Shown here: positions 18,083 through 26,544 of the stretch, piece by piece | Layout: the number at the start of each line of letters is the position of its first letter | Numbering within the stretch: the stretch's first letter is position 1 | Assembly (NCBI RefSeq): GCF_020012125.1 | Contig: NZ_JAIFAG010000001.1 | Span: forward strand, 2,356,001-2,420,000 | Origin: Hymenobacter psoromatis | GTDB lineage: Bacteria; Bacteroidota; Bacteroidia; Cytophagales; Hymenobacteraceae | Length of the DNA: 64,000 nucleotides | Direction of reading: 5' to 3' | Notes under the pieces: generated by a model | The model's input: the letters and a program-made list of their open reading frames with translations, nothing else | Told to the model about the DNA's origin: nothing | The model's database searches: none | Translations under genes and position numbers: made by a program

Positions 18083-19081
18083 ATGCCTGCTCTTACCCCC
18101 CTTACCAAGCTCTTTGCCGATTTTAATAACCTCCAGGTGCTCATTGTGGGCGATGTGATGGTGGATGCCTACGTATGGGGCCGCGCCAGTCGGCTTTCGC
18201 CCGAGGCCCCGGTGCCCGTCGTGAACGTGGACCGCACCGAAAACCGCCTCGGCGGGGCCGCCAACGTGGCCCTCAACGTACAGGCGCTGGGCGCTACCCC
18301 CCTGCTGTGCGCCGTGGTGGGCAATGACCCCGGCGGCGACAAGCTGCTCCAGCTACTTCGCGACCACTACTTGCCCGCCGAGGGCATCATCCGCAGCGCG
18401 CACCGGCCCACCACGTTCAAGCAGCGCATTCTGGCCCACGGCCAACAGCTCGTACGCATCGATTCGGAAGTGGAAACCGACCTCAATGCCGAGGAAGCCG
18501 CCCAATTGCTGGCTGCCTATGACGACCTCCTACCCCACGCCGACGTGGTCATCTTCGAAGACTACGACAAGGGTGTACTCAGCGAAGGCATTATTGGTCA
18601 GTGCATTGCCCGTGCCCGCCAGCGCAATATCCCAACGGTAGTAGACCCCAAGAAGAAGAACTTCCTGGCCTACCAGCACTGCACGCTCTTCAAGCCCAAC
18701 CTCAAGGAACTGCGCGAGGGCCTGAAACTGGAATTTGGCGCGCCCGACGCCGACCGGCCCGGCTTTGAGGCCGCCGTGGCCCGCCTGCGCGAGGTACTGA
18801 CGCCCGAAATTGTGTTGGTGACGCTCTCCGAGCACGGCGTTTTTGCCCAGCAGGGCGAGGAGAAAACCTACCTGCCGGCCCATCTGCGCACCATTTCCGA
18901 CGTATCGGGCGCGGGCGACACGGTCATCAGCATCGCGGCCTGTTGCGTGGCGCTGGGCCAGCCGGCCGCCTTCACGGCCGCGCTCGCCAACCTCGGCGGC
19001 GGCCTGGTGTGCGAGCAGGTGGGCGTGGTGCCTATTGAGAAGCAATTGCTACTGGCCGAGGCCGAGGCGGAGGGGTTGTAG
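18083..19081 (+). CDS. rfaE1: PfkB-family heptose-7-phosphate kinase (RfaE1 / HldE N-domain)
   Basis: 332 aa. RfaE-type motifs: QVLIVGDVMVDAYVWG, LSPEAPVPVVNV and RLGGAANVALN near the N-terminus and the PfkB anion-hole signature DVSGAGDTVIS near the C-terminus. It phosphorylates D-glycero-D-manno-heptose-7-phosphate at O-1 for ADP-heptose and LPS core synthesis. Only the kinase half is present; the cytidylyl/adenylyl-transferase half of HldE is absent, as usual for split rfaE1/rfaE2 systems. Confidence 0.9.
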   Translation: MPALTPLTKLFADFNNLQVLIVGDVMVDAYVWGRASRLSPEAPVPVVNVDRTENRLGGAANVALNVQALGATPLLCAVVGNDPGGDKLLQLLRDHYLPAEGIIRSAHRPTTFKQRILAHGQQLVRIDSEVETDLNAEEAAQLLAAYDDLLPHADVVIFEDYDKGVLSEGIIGQCIARARQRNIPTVVDPKKKNFLAYQHCTLFKPNLKELREGLKLEFGAPDADRPGFEAAVARLREVLTPEIVLVTLSEHGVFAQQGEEKTYLPAHLRTISDVSGAGDTVISIAACCVALGQPAAFTAALANLGGGLVCEQVGVVPIEKQLLLAEAEAEGL

Positions 19082-19087
19082 TAGCGA

Positions 19088-19119
19088 TAGTAGCGCAAAC
19101 CACAAAGTTCGCGCTACTA
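19088..19119. terminator. Imperfect hairpin between convergent genes
   Basis: TAGTAGCGC / GCGCTACTA arms around a 14-nt centre, located at the 3' ends of rfaE1 and the small minus-strand gene. It resembles the GCGGACTTT-type repeat at 14576 in its ends. Confidence 0.5.
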
Positions 19120-19326
19120 ACTTTTTGGCGCTTGCAGCATATGCAGCAGCCAGAATAGTGCCAGCAGCACCAGCGGCGTGGTGATAATGGCGGCCATCGC
19201 GGTGGCCAGCACTACCCACGACTCGGTGCGAAAGACGCGCCGAAACACCCGCCGCCAGCCAAAAAACAACAGGCCGGAAACGACCAGCGACGCCACGTAA
19301 AAGCCAATTCCAAACGCTGGTTTCAT
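19117..19326 (-). CDS. Small two-helix membrane protein
   Basis: 69 aa, not recognised. Two hydrophobic segments (about residues 5-22 and 40-62) separated by a basic turn (GWRRVFRRVFR), consistent with a hairpin in the inner membrane. It lies 14 bp downstream of a PhnA-like gene in the same direction. Confidence 0.6.
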   Translation of the reverse strand: MKPAFGIGFYVASLVVSGLLFFGWRRVFRRVFRTESWVVLATAMAAIITTPLVLLALFWLLHMLQAPKS

Positions 19327-19340
19327 AAGTTGTTCCGAAG

Positions 19341-19550
19341 CTAAGCCTTCTTTAAAAATTCGGTTTTCAGCACCATCGTGCTACCCCCGGCGCGGCCCTC
19401 CACCTCGGCGGGCGAGTTGGTGAGGCGAATATTCTTGACCAGCGTGCCGCGCTTGAGCGTCTGCGACGAGCCACGTACTTTGAGGTCTTTGATGAGGGTA
19501 ACGGCATCGCCTTCGGTGAGCAGGGTGCCGTTGCTGCCTTTTACGTTCAT
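19341..19550 (-). CDS. PhnA/YjdM C-terminal domain protein
   Basis: 69 aa. The sequence NGTLLTEGDAVTLIKDLKV, then GSSQTLKRGTLVKNIRL and LKTEFLKK, is the SH3-like C-terminal domain of PhnA/YjdM. The N-terminal zinc ribbon of the classical protein is absent, so only the small beta-barrel half is encoded; this form is common in Bacteroidota. Despite the historical name, no phosphonate enzyme activity is implied. Confidence 0.85.
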   Translation of the reverse strand: MNVKGSNGTLLTEGDAVTLIKDLKVRGSSQTLKRGTLVKNIRLTNSPAEVEGRAGGSTMVLKTEFLKKA

Positions 19551-19574
19551 ATGTAAACAAATAAAAAATCAGCT

Positions 19575-19880
19575 CTACTCAACTACTTTAGAATCGTTGA
19601 TGTACCCAAGAATTCCAGCAAGCATTGCTACTAGCAGAGCGCCAAAAAGCGCCTCTGCAAAAAAGGCCTGACGCATCAATCCAGCGAGGAAAGCTAAAAA
19701 TATAGTAAGTATTATAAAGAGCCTAATTAAACCTAGAATTGTAATTGCTCGCTCTTGTTTTCGTTGCTTTCTTCCGAGTCCATAGCAGAAGACAACAATG
19801 AAGGTGAGAATAAACTGTACTGTCGCATTGATTATAAGTTGCTCAATGGTTATGTCAAAAAATTTAGTTATCAGCATCAT
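19575..19880 (-). CDS. AT-rich hypothetical membrane protein
   Basis: 101 aa, not recognised. About three hydrophobic segments (residues 12-35, 48-66 and 73-95) with a basic loop GLGRKQRKQER. The base composition is much lower in GC than the flanking genes, like the transglutaminase-like gene 1.6 kb upstream. Confidence 0.55.
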   Translation of the reverse strand: MMLITKFFDITIEQLIINATVQFILTFIVVFCYGLGRKQRKQERAITILGLIRLFIILTIFLAFLAGLMRQAFFAEALFGALLVAMLAGILGYINDSKVVE

Positions 19881-19926
19881 AACTAATAAATATTGATTAA
19901 GAAACTGCTTAGGAATTCGTTAGGTC

Positions 19927-20014
19927 GTCATGTTGAGCTTGTCGAAGCATCTCTACCGCTTCATTCAAACCGTCTAATGGTGCGGTAGAGATGCTTCGAC
20001 AAGCTCAGCATGAC
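19927..20014. repeat. Dispersed hairpin repeat R2 (GCTGAGCTTGTCGAAGCATC type)
   Basis: 33-bp arms with one mismatch, loop about 22 bp. It lies between an AT-rich membrane gene and the 3' end of hemE. Confidence 0.85.
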
Positions 20015-20063
20015 GTTCTTTTTGAGTTTCTGGCTACTTCCAAAACAGCTTCAACCTATAGCC

Positions 20064-21089
20064 CTACCCCCGCCACGCCTTCACCGTTTCCACAAAAACC
20101 TTCACGTTGTCGGGGTTGGTATCGGGGTAGACGCCGTGGCCGAGGTTGGCGATGTGGGGGCCGCCGGCAAACTCGGCCAGCATGGCTTCGGTGGCGGCTT
20201 TTACCTGGGCGGGTGTGCCGTAGAGGGCGCAGGGGTCGAGGTTGCCTTGCAGGGTTTTGCCGGGGGCCTGCTGGCGCACCTGGCTTGGCGACTGGTTCCA
20301 GTCGAGGCCGATGGTGCGGGCGGGCGAGTGGGCGAAGTCGGGCACGGCCCACCAGGCACCCTTGGCAAACACCGTAACGGGCACCAGCGGGGCCAGCGCC
20401 GCGCTGATACGGTTAATGTAGGCCACCGAGAACTCGGCGTAGTGCGCGGGGGGTAGGATGCCGGCCCACGAGTCGAACACCTGCACAATGTCGGCCCCGG
20501 CCGCCACCTGCGCTTGCAGGTAGGCGATGGTCGTGACCGTGATTTTCTCCAACAGCTGGTGCGCCAGGGAGGGCTCTTGGTAGAGCATGCGGCGGGCTTT
20601 GCTGAAGGTTTTGGAGCCGTGGCCCTCCACCATGTAGGCCAGAATAGTCCAGGGCGCGCCCGCGAAGCCGATGAGCGGCACCCTACCCCCCAGCTCGCGC
20701 TTGGTGATGCGCAGGGCTTCGAGCACGTAGCCGAGGTGCTCCTCGGGGTCGGCTACGCGCAGCTTGGCTACGTCGGCGGCATTTTTGATGACCTCGGGGA
20801 AGAGCGGGCCTTTGGCCTCCAGCATCTCGTAGGTGAGGCCCATCGCCTCGGGCACCACCAGGATGTCGGAGAAGATGATGGCGGCATCGACATCGAGCGC
20901 ATCGACGGGCTGGATGGTGACTTCGGCGGCCAGGGCGGGCGTTTCGACCAACTCCTTGAAGCCGGAGAGGCGGCCGCGCAGGGCGCGGTACTGGGGCAGG
21001 ATGCGGCCGGCCTGGCGCATGAGCCACACGGGCGTCCGTTCGGTGGTTTCGCCCTTGGCGGCGCGGAGGAGGATATCGTTTTGGAGCAT
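20064..21089 (-). CDS. hemE: Uroporphyrinogen decarboxylase
   Basis: 341 aa, normal length. Signatures: [17 protein letters not shown] near the N-terminus, [28 protein letters not shown] and NLGHGV near the C-terminus. It decarboxylates the four acetate groups of uroporphyrinogen III to give coproporphyrinogen III in heme biosynthesis. A TACCTTTG promoter box lies 46 bp upstream. Confidence 0.97.
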   Translation of the reverse strand: MLQNDILLRAAKGETTERTPVWLMRQAGRILPQYRALRGRLSGFKELVETPALAAEVTIQPVDALDVDAAIIFSDILVVPEAMGLTYEMLEAKGPLFPEVIKNAADVAKLRVADPEEHLGYVLEALRITKRELGGRVPLIGFAGAPWTILAYMVEGHGSKTFSKARRMLYQEPSLAHQLLEKITVTTIAYLQAQVAAGADIVQVFDSWAGILPPAHYAEFSVAYINRISAALAPLVPVTVFAKGAWWAVPDFAHSPARTIGLDWNQSPSQVRQQAPGKTLQGNLDPCALYGTPAQVKAATEAMLAEFAGGPHIANLGHGVYPDTNPDNVKVFVETVKAWRG

Positions 21090-21135
21090 AAGGCGAGATG
21101 GGACAGCGGCTTAAAACCGGGGCCCAAGCGGGTCG

Positions 21136-21143
21136 CAAAGGTA
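21136..21143 (-). promoter_or_regulatory. -7 box (TACCTTTG) for hemE
   Basis: Exact TAnnTTTG match on the minus strand, 46 bp before the hemE ATG. Confidence 0.5.
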
Positions 21144-21165
21144 GCAGCCGGCCCGCCCTACCCCC

Positions 21166-21360
21166 CTACGGCCGCCCTACGGCGCGCAATAGCTCTTCCT
21201 GCCGGCGGCGGGCACGGTCCTCCGTGAGCGAGGCCACGCCCCAAATGGCGGCCGGAATCCAACCGATGAGGGTCAGATGCAGCACAAAGCACACGATAGC
21301 CTTGAAAATGTGGCCATTGAGCAACATGGATAAACTGGGGAGTAAAATGGCAAGCAGCAT
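21166..21360 (-). CDS. Pmp3/YqaE-family small membrane protein
   Basis: About 64 aa from the ATG at 21360. LAILLPSLSMLLNGHIFKAI and then LTLIGWIPAAIWG match the two-helix Pmp3/YqaE pattern (ILAILLPPLGVFL, then LLTLLGWIPGIIHA). Members are stress-related inner-membrane proteins affecting membrane potential. A 25-residue upstream in-frame extension exists but exceeds the family's normal length. Confidence 0.8.
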   Translation of the reverse strand: MLLAILLPSLSMLLNGHIFKAIVCFVLHLTLIGWIPAAIWGVASLTEDRARRRQEELLRAVGRP

Positions 21361-21438
21361 CGCGAGACAAAAATTAGTGGCGCAGCAAGTTACTAGCGGT
21401 TTGGCAACTGGCTTGTACGTGACTTTCAAAGCCATTCC

Positions 21439-21723
21439 CTACCCCCCACTACCCGCATGGGCATCAAATAGCTGCTGCATGCGGGCGCGGGCGACGGCGG
21501 GCAGCGCCAGGTTGGCGGGTACCACGGCTTCGGCGGCGGGGCGGGCGGCGCGGGCAATGCGGGCGCTTTGCAGGGCGTAGCGGCGGCAGTAGGGGCACAG
21601 GCGCAGGTGTGCCCACAGCTGCACGCGGGGGCGCACGGGCAGCGGCGTATCGGCCCGGCGCTCGATGAGCAGCGTGGCCTGCCGGCAATTGAATAAGGGC
21701 GACGGAATAGCACTCATACTCAC
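21439..21723 (-). CDS. Anti-sigma factor with zinc-finger (ZAS-like) domain
   Basis: 94 aa. A C-x25-H-x3-C-x2-C pattern (Cys13, His39, Cys43, Cys46; HLRLCPYC) is the zinc-associated anti-sigma motif. No membrane segment is visible, so a soluble, possibly redox-sensing anti-sigma is likely. The start codon overlaps the stop of the sigma gene by 4 bp (ATGA), giving translational coupling. Confidence 0.85.
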   Translation of the reverse strand: MSMSAIPSPLFNCRQATLLIERRADTPLPVRPRVQLWAHLRLCPYCRRYALQSARIARAARPAAEAVVPANLALPAVARARMQQLFDAHAGSGG

Positions 21724-22340
21724 GCGATAACAGGGGCCTGAAGCCAGTTTTTTTCGAGGCAGCGGCGCAGGTGCAGCTTGGCCCGATGCACCAGCACCCA
21801 GTAGTTGGCCGGGCTCAGGCTCAGCTCTTTACAGATGTCCTCGGCGGGCAGTTCCTCCACAAAGCGCAGCACGAACACGGCCAGTTGCTGGGCCGACAGC
21901 CGCTGCTGGCACAGCCGCAGAATATTCTGAAACTCCTGCTGCTCCAGGGCCAGGTCGCCGCGGCCTTCGTCGTGGCTGGGGCCGGGCCAGTCGGCGGGGT
22001 GTTGCTCCTCGCGCCAGTGGCCATCGGCGGGCCGGAAAAACTCAGCTTCGGGCGCGTGCTCGGGGCTGAGGTCGAGCGGCACGAACGGCGAGCGGGCCTC
22101 GCGCCGGTAGTGGTCAATTATTTTGCGCTTTAGAATGACAAACAGCCAGGTGCGCTCCGAGGCCTGGCCCCGAAACGAGGCCAGCGCGCCCAGGGCGCTC
22201 ACGAAGGTGTCCTGCACCAGTTCGGCGGCCGTGTCGGCATCGGCCACCCGGCCCAGCGCAAAGCGGTACAGCTCATCGCCGAAGCGGGCCAGCCACTGCT
22301 GCGGGTCGGGGGCGGGGGTAGGAAGAATGGGAAGGGACAT
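21720..22340 (-). CDS. ECF-family RNA polymerase sigma factor
   Basis: 206 aa. Sigma region 2 (DELYRFALGRVADADTAAELVQDTF, then FRGQASERTWLFVILKRKIIDHYRR) and region 4 (LSAQQLAVFVLRFVEELPAEDICKELSLSPANYWVLVHRAKLHLRRCL) are clear, with an acidic linker longer than average between them. It is paired with the zinc-finger anti-sigma gene. The target regulon cannot be read here; the periplasmic peroxiredoxin gene encoded immediately upstream makes an oxidative or envelope stress role plausible. Confidence 0.92.
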   Translation of the reverse strand: MSLPILPTPAPDPQQWLARFGDELYRFALGRVADADTAAELVQDTFVSALGALASFRGQASERTWLFVILKRKIIDHYRREARSPFVPLDLSPEHAPEAEFFRPADGHWREEQHPADWPGPSHDEGRGDLALEQQEFQNILRLCQQRLSAQQLAVFVLRFVEELPAEDICKELSLSPANYWVLVHRAKLHLRRCLEKNWLQAPVIA

Positions 22341-22391
22341 GCGCGCTGGAAACGGACCAGCAAGGTACTAGCGTGCTTACGCAGTCGGCGG

Positions 22392-23000
22392 CTACCGGGC
22401 CGCCAGGGCCTGGGCTACGGCGCGCACACTGGCCCGGTGGCGGTAGTCGGGGTTGAAAAAGGCGTATTGAATTTTGCCATCGCGGCCGATAACGTAGGTG
22501 GCGGGCACGGGCAGCACGTTGGTGGTCGCGCCGTTGGCGGCTTTCAGGTCTACGCCGAATCCCTGGTACTTCTGGGCGGTGGCATCGTCCACGGTAAAGG
22601 CCGTTTTATAGGCTTTCATAATGGCAAAATTCTGGTCGTGCACGATGGGAATACTGAGCTTGGTCTTGGCCACCGTCTTGTCGATATTGGTTTGCAGCTC
22701 GGGCGTGATGACGACCACCTGCGCCCCTTTGCTGGTGAGCGTTTGCAGCGAATCCTGGAGCTGGCTCAGCTGCTTATTGCAATATGGGCACCACTGCCCC
22801 CGGTAGAAATACAACACCACGGGGCCTTTTTTCAGAAGCTGGCGCAGCTCAACGGGCCGGCCGGCGGCATCCTGCCCTGTGAAGGCGGGCGCGACGGTGC
22901 CCACGGCCAGGGCCGAGGCGGTGAGGGGCGCGTCCGGGGTTTGGGCCACAGCGGAACAGGCGAGCAGCAGCGCGGCGGCCAGGGAGAATATTTTAAGCAT
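22392..23000 (-). CDS. Exported peroxiredoxin-like (AhpC/TSA) protein
   Basis: 202 aa with a signal peptide (LAAALLLACSAVAQ). The thioredoxin-fold active site is GQWCPYC with Cys71 and Cys74, unlike the PxxxTxxC of classical peroxiredoxins but usual for the AhpC/TSA subgroup of the periplasm. A cis-Pro segment (PVPATYVIGRDG) follows. It probably reduces peroxides or disulfides outside the cytoplasm. Confidence 0.88.
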   Translation of the reverse strand: MLKIFSLAAALLLACSAVAQTPDAPLTASALAVGTVAPAFTGQDAAGRPVELRQLLKKGPVVLYFYRGQWCPYCNKQLSQLQDSLQTLTSKGAQVVVITPELQTNIDKTVAKTKLSIPIVHDQNFAIMKAYKTAFTVDDATAQKYQGFGVDLKAANGATTNVLPVPATYVIGRDGKIQYAFFNPDYRHRASVRAVAQALAAR

Positions 23001-23187
23001 AAGGGGAAAGTTGGGGGAAAGTAGTAGCTCAGCGGTAGACGCTGGCCGGAGCGTTACCTTACGCGGCGAGGTATTTTTTATTCCCTACCCCCATTGCTAT
23101 CTTGTGAGAGGCAGCGTGTAAGGTGGGGCACGCGGCCGCGTCTGGCTACTTACGCAGCAACCCCGCCGCCCTACCCCCTCTTTTTTT

Positions 23188-23976
23188 ATGAAACTCGCTT
23201 TGCTCGCCTTCGGGCCTTTGCTGCTAGCTGGCTTGGTCAGCCGCCGGCCGGCCGCTACGCCTACGTCGCCCCCGGCCGCCGTGCCGGTGGTAGTGGAGCT
23301 GTTTACCTCCGAAGGCTGCTCGTCGTGCCCGGCCGCCGACGAGGTGGCGCGCACCCTCGAAGCCACGCAGCCGGTGCCCGGTGCCGAGGTCATCGTGCTG
23401 GGCGAGCACGTCGATTACTGGAACCGCCTGGGCTGGAAAGACCCTTTCTCGGCCGCCGAGTTTAGCGAGCGCCAGCGGCAGTACGCCACCGTGTTCACCG
23501 AAGGCAGCTATACACCGCAGGCCGTGGTAAACGGCCGCTATGAGCTGGTAGGCAGCCGTCGTGCCGAGCTTAGCCAGCGCATTGCGGAGGCCGCCCGCGC
23601 GCCCCGCGCCGCGGTGGCCCTCAGCCGGCCCACGGCTGCTACGCTGGCGGTGCGCGTGGGCAGCCTACCCCCCGGCACGGCGGCCACTGAGGTACTGCTG
23701 GCTCTCACCGAAACCGGCTTGGCTACCCAGGTTGGCCGGGGCGAAAACGCGGGCCGGCTGCTACACCACGCCGCCGTGGTGCGGGCCCTGCGCCCGCTGG
23801 GCACCGTGGGGGCCGATGGCACCTTTAGCACCACCGCCCCGCTGGCCCTCGACCCCCGCTGGAAAGCGGCCAACCTGCGCGCCGTGGTGCTGGTGCAGGA
23901 GCGCGCTTCGCGCCGCGTGGTGGGGGTAGGAACGTTGCCACTGGCCGCCAGCCCGGTACCACCAGCCGCGCAGTAG
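23188..23976 (+). CDS. Exported DUF1223 thioredoxin-fold protein
   Basis: 262 aa. Signal peptide, then VVVELFTSEGCSSCPAAD with Cys44 and Cys47 as a CxxC redox pair, followed by the conserved HVDYWNRLGWKDPF and YTPQAVVNG segments that define DUF1223. Function not established; the fold and position suggest a periplasmic redox role. It is divergent from the peroxiredoxin gene. Confidence 0.85.
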   Translation: MKLALLAFGPLLLAGLVSRRPAATPTSPPAAVPVVVELFTSEGCSSCPAADEVARTLEATQPVPGAEVIVLGEHVDYWNRLGWKDPFSAAEFSERQRQYATVFTEGSYTPQAVVNGRYELVGSRRAELSQRIAEAARAPRAAVALSRPTAATLAVRVGSLPPGTAATEVLLALTETGLATQVGRGENAGRLLHHAAVVRALRPLGTVGADGTFSTTAPLALDPRWKAANLRAVVLVQERASRRVVGVGTLPLAASPVPPAAQ

Positions 23977-23989
23977 CCACGGTGGCGGC

Positions 23990-24424
23990 CTATGCAGGTG
24001 AGGTAGCCGAGGTAGCCAGCAGCTGGCGGCACTGGCGCAGCCAGTGCCGGGCAGCATCCGGGTCCTGAAAAATCTGTAGCTCGAAGGGTACGCTAGCGGG
24101 CATCTGGTTGGGAATAATGTCCGAATGCCGGTCGGCTTGCAGCACGTGCGCCACGTAGCGCAGGCCCAGGCGGCTGGCCTGGGGCACCCATATCTCGGCC
24201 AGCCAGTCGAGGCTATCAAACCAAGGGCCCCGCAGCTCCAGATTGTCATTGAGCAGCAGCGCGGTAGACTTCTCCGCCGCGTGTGCCAGGTAGGCTTCAG
24301 CCCCGCATCTGGCTTCTACCGGGTCTACGTAGCCGCGCCAGGTGGCACGCAGCCACTACTCTTGCTCATCATAAGTCAGTACGCAAAAGCTACTATCACG
24401 CGAATCGATATTGACATTCAGCAG
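23990..24424 (-). pseudogene. STAS/SpoIIAA-like small protein, inactivated by an in-frame stop
   Basis: Reading from about 24424 gives LLNVNIDSRDSSFCVLTYDEQE, then a TAG at 24356-24358, then WLRATWRGYVDPVEA continuing uninterrupted to the stop at 23990, about 120 further residues with the charged alpha/beta look of STAS-like proteins (LLLNDNLELRGPWFDSLDWL..., PFELQIFQDPDAARHWL). The context suggests a Gln codon became TAG. No ATG precedes the reading frame either (CTG CTG at the expected start), so both the start and the interior are damaged. Family assignment is by general resemblance only. Confidence 0.7.
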
Positions 24425-24681
24425 GGTTTGTCCAGGAACGCGCCCTTGCGCGCGACTACCGGATTTTAAACGCGCGCCGGGCGGGCGGGCTTTGAACTTC
24501 TGAGAGCTAAATACCTTACTATTGGGCTCTTCGCTAAACTTTACCCCGCGCCTAGCTTGGTAATTATCACCCGCATAACGCGCCCTATTATCCGCTAAAA
24601 GGTGGTAGCTAGCTGCTTTTTTCCGCAGTTGCGGTATCTAATGTGCTGCTTGACAGATGCCTACGCCACGAGAGCGGGCCG
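24425..24681. other. Gene-free gap
   Basis: No credible coding frame, hairpin or promoter box seen. Composition is slightly more AT-rich than the flanks. Confidence 0.4.
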
Positions 24682-25266
24682 CTATAAGTTGCTGAACTGC
24701 GCCAGCAGCGTGCGCAGGTGGGGCTCCGTGATGGGCAGCTGGGGCAGGGGTAGGTTATTGCTGTGGGCTTCGAGGTAGCCGACCAGCCAAAAAAACTCGG
24801 GGGCATCGGCCTGCACGAAGGCCATCTGCCAGTCGGGAAACCAGCGTTCCGCAGTGGCCTGGTCGCGCAGCAGCTGCACGTGCTGGTGGCGCGAGTCTTG
24901 CTGAATGCGCTTGTATAGCGCGTGCACTTCCAGCGCCGACCCCTCCAGCACCTGCACGAAGTCGCCGGTACTGGCGTAGCAGAGCAGGCCCGTTAGTTGG
25001 CACCGTGCGTTATTAGCCCGTGCTTGTTCCAGCAGCTCGGTAAGCTGTTCTGGGCTGAAATGGCCGGTGGCTTTACTGCGGTACAGCAGGTGCTGCACAC
25101 GGCTATCAAGGCGGTAGAGTACCTCATCGAGCGTCAACTCCCCTATGGCATAGTGTTCCAGCAACTCCAGCTCGTAGGGTGTCGGTGCCAGCTTAGTATC
25201 GGTAGTTAAGGAAACGGCCCAGGCAATGGCCCGGCGGCGCTGCGCTTCACTCGCTAATTCCTTCAT
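24682..25266 (-). CDS. BLUF-domain blue-light sensor with an antitoxin VbhA-like N-terminus
   Basis: About 194 aa from the ATG at 25266. Residues 57-150 form a BLUF domain: Tyr62 in LLYRS, Asn86 before LTGLL, and Gln105 in FVQVLEG are the flavin-contacting residues, and the late RWFPDWQMAF segment is typical. These proteins bind FAD and respond to blue light. Residues 8-55 are a separate helical region (RRRAIAWAVSL, then LAPTPYELELLEHYAIGELTLDEVL) that resembles VbhA-type antitoxins; their inhibitory S-x3-E-G/N motif would fall at S19-x3-D23-T24, so the key Glu is replaced by Asp. A GTG at 25299 is an alternative start. No Fic toxin gene is nearby. Confidence 0.85.
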   Translation of the reverse strand: MKELASEAQRRRAIAWAVSLTTDTKLAPTPYELELLEHYAIGELTLDEVLYRLDSRVQHLLYRSKATGHFSPEQLTELLEQARANNARCQLTGLLCYASTGDFVQVLEGSALEVHALYKRIQQDSRHQHVQLLRDQATAERWFPDWQMAFVQADAPEFFWLVGYLEAHSNNLPLPQLPITEPHLRTLLAQFSNL

Positions 25267-25366
25267 AATTTTCTCCTGCGTTTCGCCTACGGTCAACACT
25301 ACATGAGTACATACGAGAAAGCGGGCGAAAGCTACGAATTGTAAGCTGGCTACCCGAAAATTACTT

Positions 25367-25549
25367 CTATTCGCAGGTTTCGTGGGGCAGCTTCACCGGC
25401 GGAGCAGGGCGCGGCAGCGGGGCGTTCATCGCGGCGCAAATGGGGCAATGCTTAAAAAATTGGGTTCTCCTGGTCACCCGGTCTTGCGCAGCGATGCTGC
25501 ACGCAATCGGGCACCCGTTATTGTCGTGCCAGATATCCTCGACGGCCAT
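25367..25549 (-). CDS. Small Cys-containing hypothetical protein
   Basis: 60 aa, not recognised. It contains WHDNNGCPIA and HCPIC clusters and a Pro-rich tail ending ETCE, which could bind a metal. The open frame continues 14 codons upstream of the ATG to a stop (IKIVAFYSRYRG precedes the ATG), looking like the N-terminus of the same protein with its start codon changed to ATA; it may therefore be a slightly damaged gene. Confidence 0.35.
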   Translation of the reverse strand: MAVEDIWHDNNGCPIACSIAAQDRVTRRTQFFKHCPICAAMNAPLPRPAPPVKLPHETCE

Positions 25550-25766
25550 GCCGCGATAGCGCGAATAAAAAGCGACGATTTTTATGGGTCAGAATGGACG
25601 CGGAATACCCTACCCAGTGAGGTACGCCAAAATACTTGACTCCCGTAAAACACTTGTTTTCAGCCCCATTCATATCGCAGCTTTCACCGGACGCTGCGTC
25701 CCTGCCTGAGAATCAGTGCCTGCGGCGACTCAAGCCAAGGCTGACTACATCGCCGGTCAGCAGGCA

Positions 25767-25985
25767 TCAGGCGGGGTTGCGTTGGCGACCGAAACCATGT
25801 TCGAGGGCCTGGCTAACCTGCTGCCAGCTCACTTCCCCGGCCACATACTGGGCGTAGAGCCCCCGAACGAACGCGTGCACGTTGGCTTTCACCCGCAGGC
25901 TGGGAATTGCCTGCTGCATCTGCTCCAGAACCCGTGCACGCTGCTCGGGGGTCTGCGCGTTGGGGCCAAAATAAGGGGTAGGCAT
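25767..25985 (-). CDS. Small helical protein, possibly antitoxin-like
   Basis: 72 aa, not recognised with certainty. Two helices with the ending AFVRGLYAQYVAGEVSWQQVSQAL, which recalls the Y-x-x-GE-[ILV]-[ST]-x-x-[EQ]-V tail of VbhA-like antitoxins and of the BLUF fusion 0.5 kb downstream. No toxin candidate adjoins it. Confidence 0.45.
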   Translation of the reverse strand: MPTPYFGPNAQTPEQRARVLEQMQQAIPSLRVKANVHAFVRGLYAQYVAGEVSWQQVSQALEHGFGRQRNPA

Positions 25986-26285
25986 AGCGCAGGAGAGGAC
26001 GTAACGGAGAAAATATAATACAAAACTCCGACCTACTCATCGTTCTACCAAGGGTTTAATTACGGGTTTTTCCTTCAGAAAATACGTAATTTTTCTACCG
26101 AATCCTGGCATATGGCGGCGCTACGTTGCCAGGCAGTATGTGTGTAGCGCTAGCTTAGAGCGGTTTTAGAGCCCGTGCCCGCCGAGCGAGCACGCTGTTC
26201 ACGCTTATGGCGAGCGAACAGCCGACAACCCGCCCCAATCAATCGGGACACTAACTCTGAAACTGCGCTAGGGAAGCTGGTGCAG
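25986..26285. other. Gene-free 300-bp gap
   Basis: No coding frame, strong hairpin or promoter box seen; a short GCGAGC-containing segment near 26170-26220 may be a decayed copy of the dispersed hairpin repeat. Confidence 0.4.
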
Positions 26286-26544
26286 CTAGGCAGCTGCCGG
26301 TTCCTCGGTGTCGAAGATGCGGTAGGTCAGGGCCACAGCCTTGATATCTTGGCGGAGCTGGGTGGCAGCCAGCCGGGCGAAGACGTCCTCGGCTAGTAGC
26401 AAGGCGGCATAGATGCCGCCGGGGCGCTGGCGGGTGTGGCTGAGCCAATAGGTGGTGACCCAAGTAGTTTCTTCCTCCGTTTTGCAAGCGCAGTAAAACT
26501 CTTCTGAGGCGCGACTGATTGGGCAAAACCGTTGGCAGGAAAGA
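26286..26544 (-). pseudogene. 5'-truncated gene remnant next to tRNA-Lys
   Basis: An open frame ending in TAG at 26286 reads CQRFCPISRASEEFYCACK, then TEEETTWVTTYWLSHTRQR, then LLLAEDVFARLAATQLRQDI and TYRIFDTEEPAAA. It has natural amino-acid composition but no usable start codon: the frame is closed upstream by a TAG inside the tRNA terminator. It looks like the C-terminal part of a gene whose 5' end was lost at the tRNA boundary. The family is not recognised. Confidence 0.5.

Noticed and set aside
26251..26526. 91-codon minus-strand frame near tRNA-Lys
   Set aside because: Wrong frame: Arg/Pro/His-rich nonsense; the neighbouring frame gives natural protein sequence and is listed as a truncated remnant.
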